A DNA stretch of 64,000 nucleotides from Lutraria lutraria (lineage: Eukaryota; Mollusca; Bivalvia; Venerida; Mactridae). The notes beneath the pieces are model-generated. The model saw only the letters and a list, made by a program, of their open reading frames with translations, did no database searches and had not been told where the DNA came from. Where the stretch lies: NCBI GenBank assembly GCA_964023205.1, contig OZ026835.1:615501-679500 (forward strand). Reading direction: 5' to 3'. Shown here piece by piece: positions 1 through 11,555 of this stretch (within the stretch, counting starts at the first letter, position 1; every line of letters begins with the position of its first letter). Made by a program: the position numbers and the translations under genes.

Positions 1-328
1 TACAAGTGACAAACGCATTTCTGGTGTACGAAAAGAAAGACACAGCAATTCCTGGGCATGCCTCTTTAACCTAGTATTGAGTCTGTGTTATAACACAAAA
101 ACATGTAAAATGAGAATCTAAGTTCTTCCAAATTTAAAGTCACATCTTGAAAATAAATGGAGCATGAATCATCATCATCAGTGTAAAATTCCAATGAAAG
201 TATTGATAGCAAATTAGCAATACTTTTGGATAAAAGGTATCAATATTGGAAGCAAAATAAGTTAAAATCAAGTTAATCAGCAGACATGAATTGAGCGAGT
301 TTATAAAAGATCAAATATTTCATTGTAG

Positions 329-496
329 ATATTGAAATGGCAGAGGATAGACCTGCCATACATGAAGAAATGGCAGAGGATAGACCTGACATACATGAAG
401 AAATACATGAAGAAATGACAGAGGATAGACCTGACATACATGAAGAAATGGCAAAGGATAGACCTGACATACATGAGGGTGTCTCAAAAAGGAAAG
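329..496 (+). CDS. Penultimate coding exon of an unrecognised plus-strand gene, with 11-residue repeats
   Basis: The exon is bounded by an acceptor (cattgtag, ending at 328) and a donor (AAAG|gtaatt at 497). It carries four near-copies of an 11-residue unit of the form M-A/T-E/K-D-R-P-x-I-H-E-E, one followed by an extra IHEE. It enters needing one base from the exon to the left and leaves one base (G at 496), which joins TG at 2070 to make V, so the frame continues as KRKV-SKREW. The repeat is acidic, with alternating charge and no membrane segment. The upstream part of the gene lies outside the window. I do not recognise the protein; the repeat probably acts as a variable-length linker (inference). 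Confidence 0.6.
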
Positions 497-559
497 GTAA
501 TTGTATTATTATATTAACAGGAATATAATATTTTATTTTATCACTTTAATTCAAATTGT

Positions 560-1650
560 TTGATAAATTCAAATTGAATTGTTTTTGGTCTCTCTGTTTG
601 TCTGTTTGTACCAAACTTTAACCTTGCCCATAAAATCAAAACACTTGCACCTACATTCATCAAACTTCATATGTAGGTTCCTCATGACAACCTCTACATG
701 ACCTGGTCATTTTCAGGTCAGTAGGTCAAGGTCACAGGGTCATTGTGTTTCTACATTTCTTTTAGGATACTACTCCTAGATTTTTTATGGGATTTTGATG
801 AAACTCACAGATTGTTGTTACCAAGAACCCCCGCACAGATATTCCGGGTTTTGTGATTCGATCATTTTTGACAGAATAATGGCCCTTTGTTTATTTTGTG
901 CAATTGTAACAGCGAAATAATCTTGTTTCCTTCTTTTCTCAAGGGATTTTGATAAAGCTTTCAAGGAACTATTGTTATCAAAATACCCAATGCATGTTGT
1001 AAAGGTTTTATGATTCATAAATTTGATAATTTTTTACGGAATTATAGCCCTTTGTTTATTTTGTGCATATGTTATATATACAGAAATACTCTTTTGTTTG
1101 CAACTTCTTCTGTATTTCTCAAGGGATTTTGACTAAACTTTCATAGAACTATTGTCACCAATTTCCCCAGCACATATTGCGCAGGTTTTGTGATTCGATC
1201 ATTTTTGGAAGATTTATGGCCCTTAGTTTATTTTGTTTCCTAAATTTCTTCTATGATACTCCTACATTTCTCAAAGGTATTTGATGAAACCCTCACAGAC
1301 TCATTGTCACCAAGAAACCCAGCACATATATTCCGGGTTTTGTGATTGGTCTGATTTAGGAGGATTTATGGCCCTTTGTTTGTTTTGTGAATATGTAATA
1401 GAGGAATACTCTTCTGTGCACAACTCTTAAATTTATGAAGGGATTTTTACCAAACCTTGATAGAACTATTGTCACCAAGTTCCCCAGCACATATTGTCAG
1501 GGTTTTGTGATTGATCATTTTTAGCAGATTTATGGCCCTTTGTTTGTCTGTACCAAACTTTAACCTTGCCTTTTAAATCAAAAGGCTACTGCCTACAATC
1601 ATCAGACTTCATATCTTGGTTTATCATGACAATCTCTACAGGACCTGTGC
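560..1650 (+). repeat. Tandem ~150-172-bp repeat units inside the intron
   Basis: The phrase ggccctttgtttattttgtg and its neighbours (gggttttgtgattcgatcattttt upstream; caagggattttga downstream) recur near 881, 1046, 1218, 1370 and 1534, giving spacings of 165, 172, 152 and 164 bp. A related copy lies in the opposite orientation at about 24040-24430. This is an interspersed element with an internally repeated core; no coding signal was seen. Confidence 0.75.
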
Positions 1651-2069
1651 ATTTACATGTTAGGGGGGGGGGGGGGCATTGTGTTTTTAAAACACATCTT
1701 GTTGACTTTGACTTTCATATGGAAAAGACATTGTAGTGCAGACAAAAAGCATTGGTATCCTAAAATGGTAATTTCTATTTTAAGAACTCCTGATCAAATT
1801 TTATTGCAAAAAGATAAACACAACAAATCTAAGCAACAGGATTTCAATTATGATCGACAACCTTGGTACATGACTTTCCTGATCCTGCTACATGTGAATA
1901 TTCTTTTCTTTTTAGATCTTCAGTCATAACTCTGGCCTCTGTTTATGAAACTAGAATGTTGATGGAAATAGTACAAATCAATTGTGTAAGATGTGTAATA
2001 TGGATTTAAGATGTTAGAAAGAGTAACTTCTGGACATGTTAATTATTTACTTTTTGGTACTATTTTCAG

Positions 2070-2302
2070 TGTCAAAGAGAGAATGGTCACAGGCTGAGAA
2101 ATTACAGATCCAGCATCTGGTGGATGAAGCTGTTAAAAACAAAAGGCCTCCTCGTAAAGGACAGCTCATAATGTTTAAAGCCACTACATCTGACAAAAAT
2201 TTGGCAGCTTTACCATGGCTGAAACTGAAATATCAGGTGTGGGCAAGGGCCCAGGCCAAAATGAAGAAGAAAACAAATATTGTAAATGACTTGCTATCAT
2301 GA
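2070..2302 (+). CDS. Last coding exon of the same plus-strand gene; WSxxEK / PWLKLKYQVW C-terminal segment
   Basis: The acceptor is tactattttcag, ending at 2069; the frame continues from the exon ending at 496 and stops at TGA 2300-2302. The segment starts SKREWSQAEK, has a helical stretch (LQIQHLVDEAV), a basic PPRKGQ turn, then LAALPWLKLKYQVW and a lysine-rich end. The pattern (basic-x-W-S-x-x-E near the start, P-x-K/R-G/x in the middle, L-x-x-x-x-W-x-x-x-K near the end) resembles the short C-terminal domain of many uncharacterised fish and mollusc proteins associated with zinc-finger or transposon-like genes. That likeness is from memory and weak. The 1.57-kb intron between the two exons carries tandem repeats. 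No clear AATAAA follows closely. Confidence 0.6.
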
Positions 2303-2429
2303 ATAGTATTATCAATTATTTGCACTCAAACAACATCTCCTTCTTAACCAGTTGGCCAATTTTAACGAAATTTTACATGTATGTTCCTTGCATGAAGCTC
2401 TATCAAAGTTATTAAAAATATTTTTTTTT

Positions 2430-3170
2430 ATTATATCCCAACTACCATTGATAGAGGGGTCTATATTAGAGTCACTTTGTCGGTCTGTCTGTCCCGCAGT
2501 TAGTCCATCTTCTCCATGGATTGAAGGATTTTGTTATTACTTGTAACATTTGTTCACCTTCATTGGACGGTGTGTTATGCGAAAGAATTACGTCAATATC
2601 TCCAAGGTCAAGGTAACACTTGGAAGATGGCCATAAATTTGCTTGTACGGGCCATAACTATGTCCATCATTGTGAGATTTTAAAATCACTTGGTACATTT
2701 GTTCACCGTCATGGGACGGTGTGTCATGCGATAGAATTACGTCAATATCTCCAAGGTCATGGTCACACTTGAAGTTCAAAGGTATATAAGATGGCCATAA
2801 ATTTGCTTGTACGGGCCATAACTTTGTCATTCATTGTGAGATTTTAAAATCACTTGATACATTTATTCACCATCATAGGATGGTGTGTCATGCGATAGAA
2901 TTACGTCAATATCTCCAAGGGCATGGTCACACTTGAATATCAATTCTCAAAAAATGGCCATAAATTAGCTCGTCTTTTAGTTATCTATTGTGCGATTTTA
3001 AATTAGCTGATCACCATCATTGTAATAACAAGCAATCACGCAGATTATTGCACGGATTTTGTACAACTAAAAGCAATCGCATGGACTGAAGTGTATGTGT
3101 TGCGGCTGGCCATACATCTGTGACAAGGCAGTATGTGGGGGTATTTTTAGTCACTCTGTGGCAGTTCTAG
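2430..3170 (+). mobile_element. Helitron-like non-autonomous element with a three-unit core
   Basis: The left part has gaggggtctatattagagtcac followed by a tctgtctgtccc tract; the right end is a small hairpin (GTCACtctGTGGC) followed by AGTTCTAG and T. CTAG at 3167-3170 followed by T matches the CTRR|T rule for Helitron 3' ends. Between them the block gtcaatatctccaaggtcaaggtcacacttgaa recurs near 2592, 2741 and 2905. The right end matches the elements at 29805 and 45125. No Rep/helicase coding was seen, so it is non-autonomous if correct. Confidence 0.45.
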
Positions 3171-3179
3171 TTAAAAACT

Positions 3180-3718
3180 GATTGACATGGCAACCAATAT
3201 GAATAACTTTTAAAATCTTCTTGTCCAAAACCACAGGGCCTAGAGCGTAGATATTCGGTGTGAACATTGTCTACTGGACCTCTACCAAGTTCAAATTATT
3301 GCCCTAGGGTTAAAATTGACCCTGCCCCAGCGGTCACTTCATATTCAAATAAATTGTATAGGGAAATTTTAAAAATCTTGTCAGAAGCTACAATGCGTAG
3401 AGCTTAGATATATGGTGTGTAGCAGTGTCTTGTGGACCTGTACAAATTTTTAGCTCACCAGAGCGCTAAGTTCACTATTTTAAAAATCTTCTTGTCAGAA
3501 GCTACAATGCCTAGAGCTTAGATATATGGTGTGTAGCAGTGTCTTGTGGACCTGTACAAATTTTTAGCTCACCAGAGCGCCAAGTTCAACATGATTTATA
3601 TAGGCTTATATAGGAGAACAAAAAAAGAAAATTCTTGTCTAAAACCTCAAGGCCTAGAGCTAACATATTTTGTATGTAGCATTGTCTGGTGGACATCTAC
3701 AAAGTTTGTTCAAATTTG
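3180..3718 (+). repeat. Degenerate tandem modules including a near-perfect 110-bp duplication
   Basis: Units carrying gcctagagcttagatatatggtgtgtagcagtgtcttgtggacc recur; the 110-bp copies at about 3372-3481 and 3482-3591 are almost identical. The same module (kept as GCCTAGAGCTT...TTGTCTAGTGGACCTCTACC) builds the cores of the elements between 4.4 and 7.2 kb, so this stretch is probably a truncated member of that family. Confidence 0.7.
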
Positions 3719-4165
3719 TATGCCCCCGCCATGAAATGGCGGGTGGCTTATAGTGTTTACCTTGTCTATTGGTGTTTGTGTGTTACGGGTGGAAGTTCAA
3801 AGTTTGTGCGTATTATTATGGATATAGTGAAAGTGTATGTTCTTTTCCGGCTCATAACTCTGTCATGCATGATTGGATTTTGAAATAAATTGGCACAAAT
3901 GTTCATCATATTAAGACGTCGTGTCATGCACAAAAACTGTGTTGCTTGCTCAAAGGTCAAGGTCACAGCGGACACTTATATATTTACGTTCATTCCTTAT
4001 ATTGAAATAGTGTTTACCACCCTTAGGTGTTCCTTTACTCCCACACTGGGCAGCATTCCCAAGCAACCTGCTGTATGTTGTATTCACATATTTGCCACAC
4101 AACGCTTATTTCTGTGTCCAGTGTGAAGTGGCGGGGGCATCCGTGTACTACGGACACATTTCTAG
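3719..4165 (+). mobile_element. Helitron-like non-autonomous element (TATGCCCCC ... TTTCTAG-T)
   Basis: It starts TATGCCCCCGCC followed by atgaaatggcggg (a short palindrome). It ends with a TCCGT...ACGGA stem-loop, then CACATTTCTAG and T; CTAG is at 4162-4165. A relative in the opposite orientation, with the same 3' tail (ACACATTTCTAG), lies at 43973-44252, which supports both ends. It interrupts the repeat modules that resume after about 4220. No coding content. Confidence 0.5.
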
Positions 4166-4219
4166 TTGCTCTTGGGGTTACTTATTATTTTTGTACATGT
4201 AAATTTTTTGAAACCATTA

Positions 4220-5228
4220 TTTTTAGCTCACTTGGCACAGAATGCCATGGTGAGTTTTTAGGATCAAGCTATGTCCGTCGTCCGTCATCAACAATTTCTT
4301 TAAACAACATCTCCTCCTAAACCACTGGATCAATTTCAACAGAACTTCACAGGTGTGTTCCTTGCTTGAAGCTCCACAAAAGTTTTTCAAAGAATTGCAT
4401 TCCATGCAGAACTCTGGTTGCCTTAGCAACCCGAAGAATTTGCATTGAAAATGTATAAAAAAATTTCTTCTCAAAATCCAGATGACCTAGAGCTTTTGAT
4501 ATTTGGTGTGTAGCATTATGTATATTTTCTATTATGTAGTGGATCTCTACTAAGATTGTTCAAATTATTTCCCTAGGGTCAAAATTGGCCCCGCCCGGGG
4601 GGGGGGGGCACTTGATTTATAGACTTATATAGGAAAATTAAAAAAATATTCTTGTTTAAAACCACAAGGCCTAGAGCTTCGATATTTTGTATGTGGCATT
4701 GTCTAGTGGACTTCTACCAAGTTTGTTCAAAGTATTGCCCTGGGGTCAAAATTGGCCCTCCCCCTGGGGGTTACCTGATTTATGTGTACTTGTATAGGAA
4801 AATTTATAAAATCTTGTTCATAACCACTAGACCTAGTGCTTCAATAATTTTGCATGTGGCATTGTCTAGTGGACCTCTACCAAGTTAGTTCAAATTATTT
4901 CCCTGGGTCAATATTGGCGCTGCCCCGGGGGTCACCTGATTAACGTATAATTGTATAGGAAAATTTAAAAAATCTTGTCCAAAACCATGAGGCCTTGGGT
5001 TTAGATATTTTGGATGTTGCATTTTCTTGTGGATCTCTACCAAGTTGGATCAAATCATGGTCCCATGGTAAATATTGACAGGGTCCTGGGGGTCAGTTGA
5101 TTTCAACAACTACTGAACAGTCGGGTTAGATAACTCTTTACCATGTCAAATAACTTTCCTTGATGTAATCATCCATTAGTGTTACAATGCTCAGGTGAGC
5201 GATATAGGGCCATCATGGCCTTCTTGTT
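4220..5228 (+). repeat. AGCTCACCTG-type interspersed element, copy 1
   Basis: It begins TTTTTAGCTCACTTGGCAC...GTGCCATGGTGAG (imperfect hairpin) and ends CAGGTGAGCGATATAGGGCCATCATGGCCTTCTTGTT. The interior consists of ~165-bp modules containing GACCTAGAGCTT, TAGTGGACCTCTACCAAG and GGTCAAAATTGGCCC. The shape (hairpin at one end, fixed tail, modular core) is shared with copies at 5653 and 6976 and with reversed copies at 20324 and 26213. The transposition class is not clear from the sequence. Confidence 0.75.
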
Positions 5229-5652
5229 GAGCGTTACTTAGTTACAAAACGTTTCCAGTTTTACTTATTTGAGCATTTAAGAATCATGTTGGCCCTCTTA
5301 TTCCATATGGTTGTGTTTGCAATAATTTTATTATCATCATAAAAGTTTCTGGAATTCTTATCTGTGAAGGGAGTTATTATTTAGTATTTTGATATTATTC
5401 TTTTAAATTTTACAATCAAATACTAGTGAGTTTCCGTATTTGTCTATTTTATTTCTAAAGAACCTGTATAAAATATTACAAGTCATTTCAAACCAAATTT
5501 TAAGTGTGTCTTTTTGTATGTCTTAAATTGATATACTAAACAAAATGTTCATTATGATTAGTTTAAATATTGAAGCATGTAACTTTCGTGATCAGTACAG
5601 GGCCATGGTGACCCTCCTGTATAGGTCTGACGAAATAATTAAAAATGAAAGT

Positions 5653-6549
5653 ATTTTTAGCTCACCTGGCGCTGAGTGCCAAGGTGAGTTTTTAGGATCA
5701 AGCTTTGTCCGTCCTCGTCCGTCGTCAACAATTTCTTTAAACAACATCTCCTCAAATTAGGCCCCACCCCAGGGTTTGCTCTATTTTATATGGGAAAATT
5801 TAAAAAAATCTTATAAAAAACCAGATGACCTAGGGCTTTAATATTTGGTGTTTATCATTGCCTAGTGGACCTCTACCAAGTTTGTTCAAATTATTGCCCT
5901 AGGGTCAAAATTTGCCCAACCCAGGGGTCACTTGATTTATATAGACTTATATAGGAAAGTTTAAAAAATCTTCTCTGAAACCACTAGGCATAGAGCTTGA
6001 ATATTTGGTATGTAACATTGCCTAGTAGACCTCTATTAAGTTTGTTCAAAGTATTGCCCTAGGGTCAAAATTGGCCCTCCCCCGGGGGTCACCTGATTTA
6101 TGTATACTTGTATAGGAAAATTTAAAAAATCTTCTTGTTCATAACCACAAGACCTAGTGCTTCAATAATTTTGCATGTGGCATTGTCTAGTGGACCTCTA
6201 CCAAGTTAGTTCAAATTATTTCCCTAGGGTCAATATTGGCCCTGCCCCAGGGTCACCTGATTTATGTATACTTGTATAGGAAAATTTAAAAAATCTTGTC
6301 CAAAACCATGAGGCCTTGGGTTTAGATATTTTGGATGTTGCATTTTCTTGTGGATCTCTATCAAGTTGGATCAAATCATGGTCCCATGGTAAATATTGAC
6401 AGGGTCCTGGGGGTCAGTTGATTTCAACAACTACTGAACAGTCGGGTTAGATCACTCTTTACCATGTCAAATAACTTTCCTTGATGTAATCATCCATTAG
6501 TGTTACAATGCTCAGGTGAGCGATATAGGGCCATCATGGCCTTCTTGTT
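5653..6549 (+). repeat. AGCTCACCTG-type element, copy 2
   Basis: It has the same start (AGCTCACCTGGCGCTGAGTGCC) and the same end (CAGGTGAGCGATATAGGGCCATCATGGCC) as copy 1. Its 3' half and the ~430 bp after it match copy 1 and its flank almost base for base at an offset of 1320-1322 bp. It therefore arose by local tandem duplication rather than independent insertion. Confidence 0.75.
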
Positions 6550-6975
6550 GAGCGTTACTTAGTTACAAAAAGTTTCCAGTTTTACTTATTTGAGCATTTT
6601 AGAATCATGTTGGCCCTCTTATTCCATATGATTGTGTTTGCAATAATTTTATTATCATCATAAAAGTTTCTGGAATTCTTATCTGTGAAGGGAGTAAATT
6701 ATTTAGTATTTTGATATTATTCTTTTAAATTTTACAATCAAATACTAGTGAGTTTCCATATTTGTCTATTTTATTTCTAAAGAACCTGTATAAAATATTA
6801 TAAGTCGTTTCAAACCAAATTTTAAGTGTGTCTTTTTGTATGTCTTAAATTGATATACTAAACAAAATGTTCATTATGATTAGTTTAAATATTGAAGCAT
6901 GTAACTTTGGTGATCAGTACAGTGCCATGGTGAACCTCCTGTTTAGGTCTGACAAAATAATTAAAAATGAAAGTA

Positions 6976-7292
6976 TTTTTAGCTCACCTGGCACTGAGTG
7001 CCAAGGTGAGATTTTAGGATCGAGCTTTGTCCGTCGTCGTCCGTTGTCAACAATTTCTTTAAACAACATCTCCTAAATCTAAATTGGCCCCGCCATAGGG
7101 CTTGCTGTTTTTTACATTGGAAAATTAAAAAAAACTTTTTGTTTAAAACCACAAGGCCCAGAGCAAAGATATTTGGTATGTAGCATTGTCTAGTGGATCT
7201 CCCATTTACCATGACAAATGACTTCCCTTGATCAAATCCCTTAGTGTTACGATACTCAGGTGAGCGGTACAGGGCCATCATGGCCCTCTTGT
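6976..7292 (+). repeat. AGCTCACCTG-type element, copy 3 (internally deleted)
   Basis: It has the same hairpin start (AGCTCACCTGGCACTGAGTGCC) and tail (CTCAGGTGAGCGGTACAGGGCCATCATGGCC) as the two copies upstream but is only about 320 bp long; most core modules are missing. No coding content. Confidence 0.7.
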
Positions 7293-7690
7293 TTTTTATT
7301 TTTAAACAATTTTGTTAACTAGAGAAATTCGCATTAAGTATGTTGTTCTTTTGTAGTTGTGATTTGTATGATTTCTTTATTTACTGAAGTTGATGTCTGA
7401 GTCGACATTGCAAATATTTGCATAAATACAATATATATAAATTCGATTGTGTTTCTTGTTATCAAGTTCATACCAGTATGGATATTTTAGTTCGACTATA
7501 GTTGGAGTATATGGATAATGGAGAGCTATCCTAACCATCCTGGCGTCCACGTCCTGACTTGGTTAAATATTTTGTGCAGTAAAATAGTTTTACTATTCTT
7601 TATTTATGGAGGGATTTACTTCAAACCAATATTGTGTTTCTTATCATCACTCACATCACATGTAAAAATTTTGAAATTCATCACTCTAGC
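7293..7690. other. Unassigned AT-rich spacer
   Basis: No exon, RNA gene or clear repeat was recognised between the AGCTCACCTG element and the satellite cluster that starts near 7700. Confidence 0.4.
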
Positions 7691-8009
7691 ATTTTCTCTG
7701 CTCCAATGTTGTTGGACAGAAGTCCCCACAATGGCTTCTATATAGACCCACAAGTTTTTCTTTCTCTTTTGCTAAATGTCCCCACAAAATATTCTGTCAA
7801 TTGAGATACACAATCTCTCTCCTCCAGCGTTGTTGGACAGAAGTCCCCACAATGGCTTCTATATAGTCCCCAGAAGTTTTTCTTTCTCTTTTGCTAAATG
7901 TCCCCACAAAATATTCTGTAAACTGAGATACACACTCTCTCCTCCAGCGTTGTTGGACAGAAGTCCCCACACTGTTAGACTGTTGGCTTCTATATAGTCC
8001 CCAGAAGTT

Positions 8010-8505
8010 TTCTAGACGAATTATACTTGTGAGTATTAGTTTATTATAGCTGTTTGTGAGTATATAGAATAGTGTCCATTTTTGGAATGGTCAATCCTGA
8101 TCATTTGATGGGCTAATGGTGATGACTGAATGTATTAATAGTTGACAGGTAAGTAAATCATGAAGGTATTGCCTAGATAAGTTGTTGTGTGGCTATTTGA
8201 AGTTCAATGTGGTTGTATGATAGTGCTCAGATTTATGGTGAATTCGTTAACATTTAGGGTTGATTCTACTTGTGTTTGATTGATGTAGGGTATGATATTA
8301 CCATATGCTTGTGAACTCTATATATGAATTTATTCATCTGTCAAATACTCATGATCGTCATTGTGTGTATTACTCATATCATATATATGTTATAATCTTC
8401 ATAATGGAGGATTGAATAAAAAATATACAGTCAGTATCCTTTATCACAAAAGCAACTTCATACAAAAAAACATGAGCCAATATCCTTCTTGTAATTCGTC
8501 TACCT
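8010..8505 (+). mobile_element. Interspersed ~480-bp module F, copy 1
   Basis: It runs from TAGACGAATTATACT to TAATTCGTCTA, so its two ends form an 11-bp inverted pair (TAGACGAATTA). The interior shares TGGTGATGACTGAAT, GTAAGTAAATCATGAAGG and TCAAATACTCATGAT with the copy at 8866. It has no ORF, and is probably MITE-like or the flank of a satellite-cored element. Confidence 0.6.
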
Positions 8506-8865
8506 ATACTTCTGTAAACTGAGATGCACACTCTCCTCCAGCGTTGTTGGACAGAAGTCCCCACAATGTTTGACTGTTGGGTTCTGTATAGTCCACACAA
8601 GTTTTTCTTTCTCTTTTGCTAAATGTCCCCATAAAATATTCTGTCAATTGAGATACACAATCTCTCTCCTCCAGCGTTGTTGGACAGAAGTCCCCACAAT
8701 GTTTGACTGTTGGGTTCTGTATAGTCCACACAAGTTTTTCTTTCTCTTTTGCTAAATGTCCCCATAAAATATTCTGTCAATTGAGATACACACTCTCTCT
8801 CCTCCAGCGTTGTTGGACAGAAGTCCCCACAATGTCAAACTGTTGGCCCACAAGTTTTCTAGACG

Positions 8866-9350
8866 AATTATACTCATGAGTATAAGTTTATTATTGCTGT
8901 TTGCGAGTATATAGTGGTTTGGCTAATACTGGTCATTTGATTGGCTAATGGTGATGACTGAATCTATTAATAGTTGACAGGTAAGTAAATCATGAAGGCA
9001 TTGCCTAGATAAGTTGTTGTGTGGCTATTTGAAGTTCAATGTGGTTGTAGGATAGTGCTCAGATTTATGGTGAATTCGTTAACAGTTGGGGTTAATTCTA
9101 TTTGATTGATGTAGGGTATGATATTAATTACCATGTGCTTGTGAACTATAAATATGGATTTATTCATTTGTCAAATACTCATGATTGTCATTATAATGTG
9201 TATTACTCTTATCATATATATATACTCGTCATAATGGAGGATTGAATAAAATATACAGTCAATATTCTTTATGAAAAAAAAACATCTTCATACCATACAA
9301 AAAGCATAAACCAATATGCTTCTTGTAATTCGTCTACCTATAACCTTTGT
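8866..9350 (+). mobile_element. Module F, copy 2 (direct)
   Basis: It is aligned throughout with copy 1 (TAGACGAATTATACTCATGAG start; TTGTAATTCGTCTACC end), with small indels. It lies between the second and third satellite blocks. Confidence 0.6.
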
Positions 9351-10014
9351 GTTCTAGTTGTTCTTTCTCTTTTGCTAAATGTCCCCACAAAATATTCTGT
9401 TAATTGAGATGCACTCTCTCTCTCCTCCAGCGTTGTTGGACAGGAGTCCCCACAATGTTAGACTCTTGGCTTCTATATAGTCCCCAGAAGTTTTTCTTTC
9501 TCTTTTGCTAAATGTCCCCACAAAATATTCTGTAAACTGAGATGCACACTCTCTCTCCTCCAGCGTTGTTGGACAGGAGTCCCCACAATGTTAAACTGTT
9601 GGCTTCTATATAGTCCCCAGAAGTTTTTCTTTCTCTTTTGCTAAATGTCCCCACAAAATATTCTGTTAATTGAGATGCACACTCTCTCTCCTCCAGTGTT
9701 GTTGGACAGAAGTTCCCACAATGTCAAACTCTTGGCTTCTGTATAGTCCCCAGAAGTTTTTCTTTCTCTTTTGCTAAATGTCCCCACAAAATATTCTGTT
9801 AATTGAGATGCACACTCTCTCTCCTCCAGTGTTGTTGGACAGAAGTTCCCACAATGTCAAACTCTTGGCTTCTGTATAGTCCCCAGAAGTTTTTCTTTCT
9901 CTTTTGCTAAATGTCCCCACAAAACATTCTGTAAACTGAGATGCACACTCTCTCTCTCCTCCAGCGTTGTTGGACAGAAGTCCCCACAATATCAGACTGT
10001 TGGCTTTTAAAATG

Positions 10015-10482
10015 AGACTATAAATATATAATCTTCTATTATGGAGATTATAACATATTGACAAGTTATAAATACATATAATGGCAAGCACTAGTATTTG
10101 ACAACTGAATACATTTATGTTTACATTCCTAAATACTACCAAATTCACCATAATCCGCTATGATACAACCACAATGAATTTACTTCATATAGCATTTCCG
10201 ATATAATGCCACAACAACTTGTCTATGCCAACATCACAGAGCAATGCCTACATGACTTACTTACCATTAACAAAAAAAGTAAAAATACAGACGAACACAT
10301 TCGATCAAACATGACAGTCACGCGACGAATAGCCAGTCCAATGACTGACCAATCAAAATAATAGACATCACCATTAGCCTATCAAGTGGACAGGATTACC
10401 CAAACTAGTAATAGACGCTTTACTATATATCCGCAAACAACCAGAATAAGCTCACACCTATGACTAAAATTCGTCTAGAAAG
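10015..10482 (-). mobile_element. Module F, copy 3 (inverted, diverged)
   Basis: The reverse complement of this stretch reads TAGACGAATTTTAGTCAT...GGTTGTTTGCGGATATATAG...GGCTAATGGTGATG...GTAAGTAAGTCATG...GTCAAATACTAG, which follows copies 1 and 2 in order. The distal end (near 10015) lacks the TAATTCGTCTA terminus. It closes the satellite cluster in opposite orientation. Confidence 0.6.
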
Positions 10483-11440
10483 TCAAAATCATTGATGATA
10501 CAACAGCATAAAAACGTTTTTTCACAGTGAAATATCATTACTGTCGAAGGTCATAACAACGTAGATGCTCCTTTTGCTAAAGGTCTTGGTCCCGCCAAAA
10601 TTGTGCTATACTCGGATAGTTGTACTGGCTAATTTTGCTGCAATGTGTTTATACAGTATTGCTAATCTTCCTGTTGATTGCATCACTCATAATTACTAGT
10701 GTTTTGAGAGTGGTCATTCGCAGATGGAGAGCTGCTCGGTCCTAGCAACAATTGAACGGTTCACTAGAAGTAATGATGTGATGGCGCCGTCCGACTGGAT
10801 TAATGCATTGATAATGTAGTAAATATGACAGTCACACTAACCCCGTGAGTTGTACATGAACTGTACCATCTTTTTACTTACGACCTTATATTTCTATGGC
10901 GTCGTGGTATAAGTCTCAATGCTGGTGCAGTAATACCTTTTATTTAAAAGTGTATTTTATGCATTTAAATTCAATAGTTTAAACATCCAGATGTATCTGT
11001 ACATATATTTGTTTTGGGGTTTGGGTATACTGTTGCATGCTATCTGATACTAACACTTACGTGGTGTTAAAACTTTAATTAGACTCTAATACAAGTTCAC
11101 AACTCCACTAAAAATTGGAGCTTGACATTAAGAGGCTTTGAAGATCGAAGTCCCCACATTTTTTTCTTTCTCTTTTGCAAAATGTCCTCACAAAATTTCT
11201 TGAAAACTGAGAAACGCATTCTCTCCTTTAGCCTTGTTGGACAGAAGTCCCCATAATGTCGCGCTATGTTTTCTCTCTTTCAGCCTATGTTGCTTATTTT
11301 TAGAAGTTTTCAATGGAGAGAGTCACACTATTTGAACTTGAAGATAAAAAAAACAATATATTCTCTTCTGATTATCAAGTGCTTTACTGTGTCCCCAGTA
11401 AGAAGGTCTCAAACTTAACCGTAATTGTTGGACAAAATTC
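10483..11440. other. Mostly unassigned; one stray satellite unit
   Basis: Apart from a diverged satellite unit at 11147-11260 I see no exon, RNA gene or recognisable element here. Confidence 0.4.
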
Positions 11441-11444
<4 letters not shown>

Positions 11445-11487
<43 letters not shown>

Positions 11488-11489
11488 GC

Positions 11490-11550
<61 letters not shown>
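11445..11550. repeat. Compound microsatellite (GA)n-(CA)n-(GA)n
   Basis: About 41 bp of GA, a short CA run near 11490-11507, then about 43 bp of GA. Long open frames across it encode only RE/SL/TH dipeptides and are artefacts. Confidence 0.97.

Positions 11551-11555
<5 letters not shown>

Larger units (their letters stand above)
7700..10010 (+). repeat. 120-135-bp satellite in three blocks
   Basis: The unit contains tttctttctcttttgctaaatgtccccacaaaatattctgt and cctccagcgttgttggacagaagtcccc. The GTTGTTGGACAG core recurs near 7707, 7828 and 7948 (120-bp spacing), 8542, 8675 and 8808 (133 bp), and 9431, 9564, 9697, 9830 and 9965 (133-135 bp). A lone diverged unit is at 11147-11260. The 120-bp form lacks about 13 bp around TTAGACTGTTGG. 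The three blocks are separated by copies of a ~480-bp module. Confidence 0.9.

Noticed and set aside
4223..4474. ORFs on both strands in the AGCTCACCTG elements (also 5545-5760, 6867-7281)
   Set aside because: They cover repeat modules copied several times with frame-breaking differences; no conserved protein.
9774..10151. 125-codon minus-strand ORF
   Set aside because: Translation of satellite units and of the inverted F module; repeated peptide, no independent support.
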